Source: a bacterium
GTDB lineage: Bacteria; Zixibacteria; MSB-5A5; GN15; FEB-12
Direction: 5' to 3'
Assembly (NCBI GenBank): GCA_030619425.1
Contig: JAUXBJ010000195.1
Span: 1-5,091, forward strand
Length of the DNA: 5,091 bases
Below the pieces are notes generated by a model that was not told the DNA's origin, searched no databases, and was given only the letters and a program-made list of their open reading frames with translations. Both the position numbers and the translations under genes were made by a program. This document shows positions 1-5,091 of the stretch, one piece after another. Position 1 is the stretch's first letter; each line of letters begins with the position of its first letter.

Positions 1-61
1 GCCCTACGGGGAATAAGTGGCTTAGCGCATGAAGCGCGAATGAGTGATTTGTCACCGTGAG

Positions 62-83
62 CGGCAGATGTCCACATCTGCCG
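62..83. repeat. Perfect hairpin, 10-bp stem, core ATGTCCACAT
   Basis: The arms CGGCAGATGT (62-71) and ACATCTGCCG (74-83) are exact reverse complements around a 2-base centre; in RNA the loop would more likely be the four bases TCCA. The central ATGTCCACAT is also found, on the opposite strand, inside the neighbouring hairpin at 104-129. No T-tract follows on either strand, so a classical intrinsic terminator is not well supported. It lies about 70 bases past the tldE stop and could still protect or end the tldD-tldE transcript. It is best described as a palindromic repeat of REP-like type. Confidence 0.7.
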
Positions 84-103
84 TTCGACAAACCGGGCTA
101 CAA

Positions 104-129
104 GGCGGCGCATGTGGACATACGCCGCC
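104..129 (-). repeat. Hairpin repeat copy A, downstream of tldE
   Basis: The arms GGCGGCG (104-110) and CGCCGCC (123-129) pair perfectly. After one mismatched or wobble position the stem continues with ATGT (112-115) and ACAT (118-121) around a 2-base centre. It begins 21 bases beyond the tldE stop codon. Read on the minus strand it matches the hairpin at 4669-4694 at 21 of 26 positions, and four of the five differences form two compensating base-pair changes. The minus-strand copy has no run of T after it, so terminator function is possible but not shown. Confidence 0.7.
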
Positions 130-150
130 CACAGGTGTTCTACAGTCAGC

Positions 151-1503
151 CTAAAACTCAGTCTTACCCGAAAACTTAAACGATCTCAGATGCACCGTCG
201 GAACTGTCATGCAGCCAACGGCGCTCCACCAGGAATCGACACATTCGGTTTCTTTCGACATCGCCACGGTCGACTTGAAAGCACGCATGAACGAGTCGGT
301 GAAGCGCAGATTCTTGACGCCACCCACGATCTCCCCGTTTTCGATCAGGAAAGTTCCGTCACGAGTCATGCCGGTAAGCACCATGTTGCGGGTGTCGATC
401 AGACCGTTGATGTAGTGGAAACGAGTGATCAAGATCCCTCGCTTGACAGCGCTGATCATCTTCTCCCGCTTCACTTTTCCCGGAGCCATGAAGATGTTCA
501 TCGCAAAGGCGCCCTCGGAGCTTTCATCGGCAGTGATGGCGTGACCGGTTGATTTCTTACCGGCCTTTTTCGCCCAGGCGCGGTCGAAGACCACACCCTT
601 TGCAACCCCTTTGTCGATAAATGCCACTCTCTTCTTCGGCACACCCTCGAAGTCAAAGGGAAACGCCGCCGAACGTGTATCGAGAGCGTTGTCGTACAAA
701 GACACCTTATCCGAAGTAATCTTCTTCCCGATCCGGCCCGAAAGAAACGACGTCTTTTGAACGAATGGTTTGGAGCTCAGGCCAACATAGTTTATCCACT
801 CGAGCATTTCGGCAACTGCCGGCGGCTCGAGGATCACCTCGTACTCACCGGGATCGACCCCGCGCGGATTCTGTGACTGGTCGCACTTGTCGACGGCCAC
901 CCGAGCCAATCGCGCAAAATCCAGATCGCTCACCTGCCGCGACGTACCGGCCGCATAGCCCGACGATGTGTCGGACATGGCGATCATGTTCACCGAAGCC
1001 GAGGTGAAGGGCTGGTATGCTTCCACACCGAGCGAATTCACCACCGCTATCTCACCGCACGAGGTGGCGCACGATCCGGCCACCGTGAACTTCTTTCGGC
1101 GCGCCTCGGCGATCACTTTCTTAACCGCCCCGGCGCGATCACGCGGGCTGAACCCGGCCGTGAGTTCATCGAAGGTGCCAAGACTCTTGTATTTCGCCGG
1201 TTTGGGCAGGCCGGCGAAATTAGGGTTCTCAGGCTGCTGCCTGGCTATCTCAACCGCATCTTCAAGCGTTTTGCGCAAGTCGGCTAACACCACCGAGTTG
1301 CATGAGGCTACACCGACCCGTTTGCCGAGCACAGCGCGGAAGAAAATGCGGCAGTTACTCTCGTAAACATTCTGATGGATATACGAATTAGCATAGCGCG
1401 TAAGCCCCGACTCGTTGCCGATGTAGACTATCTCGGTCTGGTCGGCCGACGATCTGGCCATCACCTGTTGCAGGCGGGCGATTAGTTTTTCTCTTCCAGT
1501 CAT
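151..1503 (-). CDS. tldE: TldE/PmbA family protein, non-catalytic partner of TldD
   Basis: A 450-residue protein, the same length as E. coli PmbA/TldE. Family features include the N-terminal segment with alternating strands (about residues 20-90), the conserved central block after PGEYEVILEP (219-228), and the C-terminal stretch GLIDTRNMVLTGMTRDGTF (367-385) followed by IENGEIVGGVKNLRFTDSF (387-405). The region where TldD carries HEXXXH has no such motif here (about 225-245), and the C-terminal CGK metal-binding motif is also absent. This fits the structural, non-catalytic subunit of the cytoplasmic TldD-TldE protease, known in E. coli for microcin B17 maturation and CcdA degradation. The substrate in this organism is unknown. 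The ATG start overlaps the tldD stop by four bases (ATGA, 1500-1503), so the two are very likely translationally coupled; a purine-rich stretch (GGTGGGGGTGAG) precedes the start. No frameshift or truncation is seen. Confidence 0.93.
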   Translation of the reverse strand: MTGREKLIARLQQVMARSSADQTEIVYIGNESGLTRYANSYIHQNVYESNCRIFFRAVLGKRVGVASCNSVVLADLRKTLEDAVEIARQQPENPNFAGLPKPAKYKSLGTFDELTAGFSPRDRAGAVKKVIAEARRKKFTVAGSCATSCGEIAVVNSLGVEAYQPFTSASVNMIAMSDTSSGYAAGTSRQVSDLDFARLARVAVDKCDQSQNPRGVDPGEYEVILEPPAVAEMLEWINYVGLSSKPFVQKTSFLSGRIGKKITSDKVSLYDNALDTRSAAFPFDFEGVPKKRVAFIDKGVAKGVVFDRAWAKKAGKKSTGHAITADESSEGAFAMNIFMAPGKVKREKMISAVKRGILITRFHYINGLIDTRNMVLTGMTRDGTFLIENGEIVGGVKNLRFTDSFMRAFKSTVAMSKETECVDSWWSAVGCMTVPTVHLRSFKFSGKTEF

Positions 1504-2942
1504 TTGCTCACCCCCACCTTAACGTTTCGGAACCTGGCCGGCGCGACGCCGTGCGCGACGTGCGCCGACTGCATCGGTTCACCTTTTCCGCAATTGGGTA
1601 TACCCCACACGTGCCAGTGCTTCTTGTTGCAGATAGCATCGCAGGAATTCCAGAACTCCGGCGTGATGCCGGTGTAAACAGGATTCTTGTACATTCGTCC
1701 CAGCTTGCCGTTCTTGATCTCCCAGGCGCACTCACCACCGAACTGGAAATTGAGGCGTTTGTCGTCAATCGACCAGCTTTTATTGATGTCGAAGAAGACA
1801 CCGCTTTTGGTGTCGGCGATAAGTTCATCCAGTTCCCAGCTTCCGGGTTCGAGATTGATATTGGTCATACGAATCAACGGCAGACGATTCCATCCGTCGG
1901 CCCGCATGGCGCCGGAGGAACGTTGGCCGATTACCGGCGCCGTCTCGCGACTACTCAAGTATCCTACGAATTTCCCTCGGCGAACCAGCCAGTTGCGTTG
2001 AGCCTTGACGCCCTCGTCGTCATAACCGAAACTACCAAGACCTCCCGGCACGGTGGCGTCGGCTACGATGTTGACAATTTTCGAGCCGTATTTCAACTTG
2101 TTTAATTTGTCAATCGTCATGAACGAGCCACCGGCCAGCGATATCTCGGTACCGAGAACACGATCCAACTCGGTCGGGTGGCCACACGATTCATGCACCT
2201 GTAGAGCCATCTGGGGCCCGTTGATGATAACCGTCGTGATTGTGTCGGGACATGGTGCTGCGGTCAACAGGGCGACTGCTTCTTCGCGAACGCGATCGGC
2301 ATGGTCAGGGAAATTCATCCCCTCTATGTACTCATAACCGCTGGTCGCGAAATCGCCGCCGAAAGAGTTCGGATATGAGCGCCGGTGCGCCTCCTTGCCG
2401 TCAAATGAAATAGCGGCGTAACCCCCGCCCGACTCCAGGATTTCCTGCTCTATCTCAGCGCCATCGGTGGAGACGAACAACTTGTTGGTGCGATAGAACT
2501 CCATCGAACCTTCCGCCGTCTTGATCTTCTTCGACTTCCGAAGAATATCACACACATTCACCAGCAGTCCGATTTTGTCCTCAGCGGGCACCTCAAATGG
2601 ATCCCTCTTGAACTTCGTTCGGTAGTGATCCACAAACGGCTCCTGCTCCGCGAGCACGACCGGCTCTTGCTTGGTCATGGCCGAGGCCCTGGCGATCTTC
2701 AGAGCCAGGTTGGCCGTCTTTTTGAGTTCGGCAGCGGTAAGGTTGGCCGTACCGGCGAAACCCCAGGCCCCGTTGGCCACCACGCGAATCCCGACGCCGA
2801 CATCCAGGTTGCGCGACATGCCGTCGACGTGGCCATCCGAAACCTGAAGCGCTTCCTTCTCACTCCGGACGTAACGACAGTCAGCGTAGGCGACGCCCTT
2901 ACCTCGCAGCCAGTTGATACATTCTTTCAGTTTCTCTTTCAC
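1500..2942 (-). CDS. tldD: TldD family metallopeptidase, catalytic subunit
   Basis: A 480-residue protein, essentially the length of E. coli TldD (481). The zinc-peptidase motif HEXXXH is present as HESCGH (H250, E251, H255). The C-terminal NCGKGEP motif supplies C451, which matches the third metal-ligand cysteine of the E. coli enzyme. The end of the protein, SAHVAHGVAPARFRNVKVG (459-477), is typical of the family. By family knowledge TldD forms a hollow heteromer with TldE and cleaves unfolded peptides in the cytoplasm; the local substrate cannot be read from the sequence. Translation starts at a GTG (2940-2942) with a GGAGG about four bases upstream. The next in-frame stop upstream is at 2979-2981 and no ATG lies between, so this start is well supported. 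It is the first gene of a two-gene operon with tldE, overlapping it by four bases. E. coli has the two genes unlinked, so the adjacency here supports joint action. No broken or missing catalytic residue is seen. Confidence 0.95.
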   Translation of the reverse strand: MKEKLKECINWLRGKGVAYADCRYVRSEKEALQVSDGHVDGMSRNLDVGVGIRVVANGAWGFAGTANLTAAELKKTANLALKIARASAMTKQEPVVLAEQEPFVDHYRTKFKRDPFEVPAEDKIGLLVNVCDILRKSKKIKTAEGSMEFYRTNKLFVSTDGAEIEQEILESGGGYAAISFDGKEAHRRSYPNSFGGDFATSGYEYIEGMNFPDHADRVREEAVALLTAAPCPDTITTVIINGPQMALQVHESCGHPTELDRVLGTEISLAGGSFMTIDKLNKLKYGSKIVNIVADATVPGGLGSFGYDDEGVKAQRNWLVRRGKFVGYLSSRETAPVIGQRSSGAMRADGWNRLPLIRMTNINLEPGSWELDELIADTKSGVFFDINKSWSIDDKRLNFQFGGECAWEIKNGKLGRMYKNPVYTGITPEFWNSCDAICNKKHWHVWGIPNCGKGEPMQSAHVAHGVAPARFRNVKVGVSK

Positions 2943-2946
2943 AAAC

Positions 2947-2951
2947 CCTCC
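2947..2951 (-). promoter_or_regulatory. Ribosome binding site of tldD
   Basis: GGAGG on the minus strand, four bases before the GTG codon at 2940-2942. The spacing is short but workable. It decides the start, because no ATG exists between this GTG and the upstream in-frame stop. Confidence 0.75.
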
Positions 2952-3059
2952 GGAAAGCAGGGTTAACGTTTTGTCTATTTATGGTCGGGAAGGTACGCCA
3001 AACGTCCGCCCCGGTCAAGCGTCGAGCCGGCGAAAAGCTGTCTCCAATGCAAATCGGCG

Positions 3060-3088
3060 TTGACTGCACTGCGAATCACACCTACTAT
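3060..3088 (+). promoter_or_regulatory. Possible sigma-70-type promoter
   Basis: TTGACT (3060-3065, five of six matches to the -35 consensus) lies 17 bases before TACTAT (3083-3088, four of six matches to the -10 consensus). A transcript from here would start near 3095, run through the whole palindromic repeat and reach the acetyltransferase gene with a leader of about 300 bases. A match of this quality can arise by chance, and the organism's sigma factor preferences are unknown. Confidence 0.3.
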
Positions 3089-3176
3089 GGAACTTGTAGA
3101 AAAGCCCGTGCTGCCGTCATTGCGAGGAGTGGAGACACCTGTGTCGAAGCGACGCGGCAATCTCGTCCGGTTAGTG

Positions 3177-3200
3177 GTGTCGGGCGTCTCTGCCCGACAC
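3177..3200. repeat. Hairpin with 9-bp stem, loop GTCTCT
   Basis: The arms GTGTCGGGC (3177-3185) and GCCCGACAC (3192-3200) pair perfectly around six loop bases. The same loop and inner stem (GGCGTCTC, one variable base, then GCC) appear on the opposite strand in the hairpin at 3222-3247, which marks the two as an inverted pair in the centre of the composite repeat. Confidence 0.75.
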
Positions 3201-3221
3201 ATGCATTACCTGAAGGTAGCG

Positions 3222-3247
3222 GCCGTCAGGCCGAGACGCCTGACGGC
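3222..3247. repeat. Hairpin with 10-bp stem, inverted partner of 3177-3200
   Basis: The arms GCCGTCAGGC (3222-3231) and GCCTGACGGC (3238-3247) pair perfectly around CGAGAC. A further short hairpin, GCACGT/ACGTGC (3246-3251 and 3255-3260), overlaps its right end by two bases, so the two cannot both be fully paired at once. The spacing from the previous hairpin is 21 bases. Confidence 0.75.
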
Positions 3248-3387
3248 ACGTGCAACGTGCAGTGAGATTGCCGCGCTCTCCGCCCGTGGAAGCCACTTGT
3301 GGCCGGATCGCTCGCAATGACGATAGTAGGACCTTTTTTGACAAGCTGATAGCAGGAATGATTCACGACTCAGCGGGAATCGAGGCC

Positions 3388-3392
3388 AGGAG
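3388..3392 (+). promoter_or_regulatory. Ribosome binding site of the GNAT gene
   Basis: AGGAG lies six bases before the ATG at 3399-3401, a near-ideal spacing that supports this start over downstream candidates. Confidence 0.75.
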
Positions 3393-3398
3393 TAGTGC

Positions 3399-3809
3399 AT
3401 GAGATGGGAAAAAGGCGAATTCTGGATCACTGACGATAATGAGGCGACCGATATCGATTTTGTCTGGCGGTCGCTTGATACTACCTACTGGGCGAAGGGA
3501 CGACCACGTGATGTGGTCGAGGAATCGGTACGCGATTCGGTGATGTTGTCTCTATTCAAAAACGACCAACCGGTCGGGTTCACACGAATCGTCGGGGACA
3601 ACTCAACGTTTGCATGGATATGCGATGTCTACGTTCATCCGGATTTCCAGGGCCGTGGGTTGGGCAAGTGGATGATGGAGTGCTGCCTGGCGCATCCGAT
3701 CTGCAAAGTCCGCATCAACCTGTTGGCCACCAGGGACGCGCACGGCTTGTATGAAAAGTATGGCTTCGTGCGCAAGGAATGTATGATGCTGCGTGGCGCC
3801 GGGGAGTGA
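3399..3809 (+). CDS. GNAT family N-acetyltransferase
   Basis: A 136-residue single-domain protein, a usual length for small GNAT enzymes, which move an acetyl group from acetyl-CoA to an amine. Motif A, the acetyl-CoA pyrophosphate-binding part, is clear: the strand around DVYVHPDF (76-83) is followed by QGRGLGKWM (84-92), which fits Q/R-x-x-G-x-G/A. Motif B is visible as ATRDAHGLYEKYGF (110-123), with the tyrosine and the E-K-Y-G-F turn common near the end of the fold. The N-terminal part (about 17-50), rich in acidic residues with WRSLDTTYW (23-31), probably shapes the acceptor site. The substrate cannot be told from the sequence. No signal peptide or membrane segment is present, so it is cytoplasmic. 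The permease gene starts 9 bases after the stop, which suggests co-transcription without proving a joint function. Confidence 0.9.
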   Translation: MRWEKGEFWITDDNEATDIDFVWRSLDTTYWAKGRPRDVVEESVRDSVMLSLFKNDQPVGFTRIVGDNSTFAWICDVYVHPDFQGRGLGKWMMECCLAHPICKVRINLLATRDAHGLYEKYGFVRKECMMLRGAGE

Positions 3810-3818
3810 TGCCTTAGT

Positions 3819-4586
3819 ATGGATTGGTACCTCTACCCCGCCGTGATCGCCGCCGGATTTGTCGCCGGGTTCATCAACACCCTGGCCGGGAGCGGATCGC
3901 TGGTGACGCTACCGCTCTTGATTTTCATCGGCCTGCCGGCCACCGTCGCCAACGGCACCAACCGAGTGGCCATCCTGCTGCAAAACGTGGTGGCAGTGCG
4001 AGGCTTTCATCGGGAGAATATGCTCAGCCTGAGACAGGGACTCTGGCTGGCCGCACCAGCGGTAGTTGGAGCGCTCGTGGGGGCACAGATTGCGGTCGGT
4101 CTCGATGAGGCAATTCTGCGCCGCACTATCGGCGTACTGATGGTCGTCATGCTGGCGGTCATACTGATTCGGCCGAAGCGATGGCTGGAAGGCCGATCCG
4201 GTGACGCTCACTCTCGCCCGAGTTGGTGGCAGTTCGCAATCTTCTTTGCTATTGGCATCTACGGCGGATTCATTCAGGCCGGCGTAGGTATCTTTCTCCT
4301 GGTTGGGCTGGTGCTCTCAGCCGGATACGATCTCGTCCGCGCCAACGGTGTCAAGGTGCTCATAATACTCTGTTTCACAGTGATGGCCTTGGCCGTATTC
4401 GTACTTAACGATCAGGTGAACTGGACAGTCGGTCTCACCCTGGCCGTGGGCAACATGTCGGGGGCGTGGGTGGCCACGCGCGTGGCTATCAAGCGCGGCG
4501 CGGTCTTTGTGCGCTGGTTGCTGATCGCAGTGCTGGTGGTGTCAGCGGTATTGTTATTGGGGTTGGGGGATGTAATCGGGCTGTGA
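3819..4586 (+). CDS. TauE/SafE family (DUF81) membrane permease
   Basis: A 255-residue, strongly hydrophobic protein, close to the usual family length. Likely membrane segments lie near residues 6-24, 28-40, 45-60, 73-93, 103-119, 138-165, 176-196, 203-222 and 232-250. The family hallmark is seen in the first half: AGFINTLAGSGSLVTLP (16-32), then GLPATVANGTNRVAILLQN (38-56). A weaker second copy, IGIYGGFIQAGVG (145-157) and then RANGVKVL (174-181), shows the usual internal duplication. Some characterised members export sulfite, sulfoacetate or other organosulfur anions, but most have unknown substrates, and nothing nearby points to sulfur metabolism. The ATG is the first plausible start; a GGGGAG (3801-3806) lies 12 bases before it, slightly far, inside the end of the acetyltransferase gene. 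The gene converges on the CBS-domain gene, with a hairpin-filled gap between them. Confidence 0.92.
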   Translation: MDWYLYPAVIAAGFVAGFINTLAGSGSLVTLPLLIFIGLPATVANGTNRVAILLQNVVAVRGFHRENMLSLRQGLWLAAPAVVGALVGAQIAVGLDEAILRRTIGVLMVVMLAVILIRPKRWLEGRSGDAHSRPSWWQFAIFFAIGIYGGFIQAGVGIFLLVGLVLSAGYDLVRANGVKVLIILCFTVMALAVFVLNDQVNWTVGLTLAVGNMSGAWVATRVAIKRGAVFVRWLLIAVLVVSAVLLLGLGDVIGL

Positions 4587-4593
4587 CTCTTCT

Positions 4594-4654
4594 GTAGGTC
4601 AGTCGACGTAGAACAGGCTTCGCCTGTGTCAGGATCACAAGGATCCTGACCTAC
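4594..4654. repeat. Branched palindromic repeat in the convergent gap
   Basis: An outer inverted pair, GTAGGTCAG (4594-4602) and CTGACCTAC (4646-4654), encloses two hairpins. These are ACAGGC/GCCTGT (4613-4618 and 4622-4627, loop TTC) and TCAGGATC/GATCCTGA (4629-4636 and 4642-4649, loop ACAAG). The outer right arm shares bases 4646-4649 with the second inner hairpin, so the outer stem and the inner one compete. On the plus strand it is followed by a T-rich stretch (TGTTTATTTG), so it may also act as a weak terminator for the permease transcript. Confidence 0.75.
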
Positions 4655-4668
4655 GGTGTTTATTTGTG

Positions 4669-4694
4669 CGCGGCGTACGTCCCCGTGCGCCGCG
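4669..4694 (+). repeat. Hairpin repeat copy B, downstream of the CBS-domain gene
   Basis: The arms CGCGGCGTACG (4669-4679) and CGTGCGCCGCG (4684-4694) form an 11-bp stem with a single T-G wobble and a four-base loop, TCCC. It begins 18 bases beyond the stop codon of the CBS-domain gene. It matches the reverse complement of 104-129, and the wobble sits at the same place in both copies. No T-tract follows on the minus strand. Confidence 0.75.
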
Positions 4695-4712
4695 AAGAGC
4701 CGACGGCGTTCA

Positions 4713-5091
4713 TCACCGCCGCAGCGTCTCAATCAACTGCTTGTTGTAGTAGTTAATCATGTCGTCGCGGCGCAGGACACCAACCACCTTCTTCTCGTCA
4801 GAATGCTCTACCACCGGAATCAGTTGCAGGTCACGCAGACCGAACAAACGATACGCTTTCTCCAGATCGTCATCGGCAAACAGCACCGTCGTTCCCGGAC
4901 GAACCAAATCCTGAGCAATCACCAGAAAGTCCAGAGAATGTTCGCTCATCACCGACCTGATATCCTGGAAGGAGAGAACGCCGCGAAGACGGCCGTCATG
5001 GTCGGTCACGATGAAATACGATTCTTTCGATTGTTGAATATAGCGAAAGATAGTATGTAGTGCCGTCGCGGCGCGCAGAGTTTCAAACTTA
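4713..5091 (-). CDS. CBS-domain pair, C-terminus of probable ClC chloride channel (partial)
   Basis: The reading frame is open to the right edge, giving 125 residues and a TGA stop at 4713-4715. The first visible codons read KFETLRAATALHTIFRYIQQ, so the real start lies outside the window; the GTG at 5007-5009 is only an internal valine. Two CBS motifs are visible. The first (about residues 5-52) includes SYFIVTDHDGRLRGVLSFQDI. The second (about 58-118) includes DLEKAYRLFGLRDLQLIPVV and VVGVLRRDDMINYYNKQL. The pattern SFQDIR, then LVIAQDL, then an ending RRDDMINYYNKQL closely resembles the cytoplasmic tail of bacterial ClC chloride channels/antiporters, where CBS pairs bind adenine nucleotides and tune transport. 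No membrane part is in view, so another CBS-tailed protein remains possible. It converges with the permease gene across a 126-base gap. Confidence 0.82.
   Translation of the reverse strand, partial: KFETLRAATALHTIFRYIQQSKESYFIVTDHDGRLRGVLSFQDIRSVMSEHSLDFLVIAQDLVRPGTTVLFADDDLEKAYRLFGLRDLQLIPVVEHSDEKKVVGVLRRDDMINYYNKQLIETLRR

Larger units (their letters stand above)
1..150. other. Left-edge intergenic region, no supported gene
   Basis: This stretch lies downstream of the tldE stop codon and runs to the window edge. One reading frame on the plus strand is open from base 1 to a TGA at 58-60, but 19 codons with no recognisable motif cannot be called the tail of a gene. The rest is occupied by two strong hairpins, annotated separately. 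No tRNA-like or other RNA gene was seen. Confidence 0.6.
3115..3322. repeat. Composite nested palindromic repeat (MITE/BIME-like)
   Basis: The two ends are perfect 12-base inverted repeats: CGTCATTGCGAG (3115-3126) and CTCGCAATGACG (3311-3322). A second perfect 12-base inverted pair lies inside: CGCGGCAATCTC (3153-3164) and GAGATTGCCGCG (3264-3275). The element is therefore two inverted copies of one unit, about 50 and 59 bases long, each with its own small central hairpin. They flank a core with two larger hairpins (3177-3200 and 3222-3247). It encodes no protein that I can support. From memory, CATTGCGAG/GCAATCTC-type palindromes are common dispersed repeats in diverse bacterial genomes. 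I see no target-site duplication directly beside the ends. An 8-base inverted pair (3081-3088 and 3323-3330) may widen the element. Confidence 0.8.
2943..3398. other. 456-base intergenic region between divergent units
   Basis: The region separates leftward tldD from the rightward acetyltransferase gene. Several short open frames cross it on both strands, but none has a convincing ribosome-binding site or a recognisable protein, and they run through the palindromic repeats, so I treat them as chance. Bases 2943-3059 should hold the tldD promoter, but I found no clear -35/-10 pair on that strand. Bases 3060-3088 resemble a plus-strand sigma-70 promoter. Bases 3115-3322 are a composite palindromic repeat. 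Bases 3323-3398 form the leader just before the acetyltransferase gene, with its ribosome-binding site at 3388-3392. Confidence 0.6.

Noticed and set aside
104..129. Classical intrinsic terminator of the tldD-tldE operon
   Set aside because: The stem is strong, but no run of T follows it on the minus strand; only a palindromic repeat is supported.
112..552. Plus-strand open frame of 146 codons over the end of tldE
   Set aside because: It starts inside the hairpin at 104-129 with no ribosome-binding site and is antisense to conserved TldE sequence.
1551..2105. Plus-strand open frame of 184 codons inside tldD
   Set aside because: It lies fully antisense to a well-supported TldD gene with intact family motifs, and its translation shows no recognisable domain.
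2975..3320. Short open frames on both strands in the intergenic region
   Set aside because: They run through palindromic repeats, have no clear start signals and encode low-complexity arginine-rich products typical of chance frames.
3115..3322. CRISPR array
   Set aside because: The repeats are inverted and nested rather than direct and evenly spaced, and no spacers of constant length exist.
3338..3366. TTGACA (3338-3343) as a -35 box for the acetyltransferase gene
   Set aside because: The -35 match is perfect, but no acceptable -10 box lies 16-18 bases downstream (ATTCAC and neighbours match only two of six positions).
4713..5009. Stand-alone 98-residue CBS protein starting at the GTG of 5007-5009
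   Set aside because: The frame stays open to the window edge and the residues before the GTG complete the first CBS motif, so this is the tail of a longer protein.

Overview
The window is about 5.1 kb of gene-dense bacterial chromosome with moderately high GC and ribosome-binding sites matching the anti-Shine-Dalgarno sequence. Nothing in it fixes the species. The style of the intergenic DNA (many small palindromic repeats, including a CATTGCGAG/CTCGCAATG type) and the sequence style of the TldD protein would suit an uncultured Gram-negative lineage, perhaps of the FCB or deltaproteobacterial type. That placement is a weak inference.

Layout, left to right: (1) 1-150, intergenic DNA with two hairpins. 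(2) 151-2942, a minus-strand two-gene operon in which tldD (1500-2942, catalytic metallopeptidase subunit) is followed by tldE/pmbA (151-1503, non-catalytic partner), the stop and start overlapping as ATGA. (3) 2943-3398, a 456-base gene-free region between divergent transcription units. It holds a possible plus-strand promoter and a composite palindromic repeat of about 208 bp (3115-3322). (4) 3399-3809, a small GNAT acetyltransferase, followed 9 bases later by 3819-4586, a TauE/SafE-type membrane permease; the two look co-transcribed on the plus strand. (5) 4587-4712, a convergent intergenic gap packed with hairpins. (6) 4713-5091, minus strand, the C-terminal CBS-domain pair of a protein entering from the right edge, most likely a ClC-type chloride channel/antiporter.

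The tldD-tldE pair is the one clear functional unit: family knowledge says the two proteins form a heteromeric protease that takes unfolded peptides. The GNAT, permease and CBS genes show no evident link to it or to a shared pathway.

The least ordinary part is the non-coding DNA. All three gaps contain imperfectly related hairpins. Some share loops or cores in opposite orientation. One hairpin occurs at both ends of the window (104-129 and 4669-4694) with paired base changes that keep its stem. This is what a REP/BIME-like dispersed palindromic family, spread by copying, would look like. I see no complete new enzymatic or defence system here.
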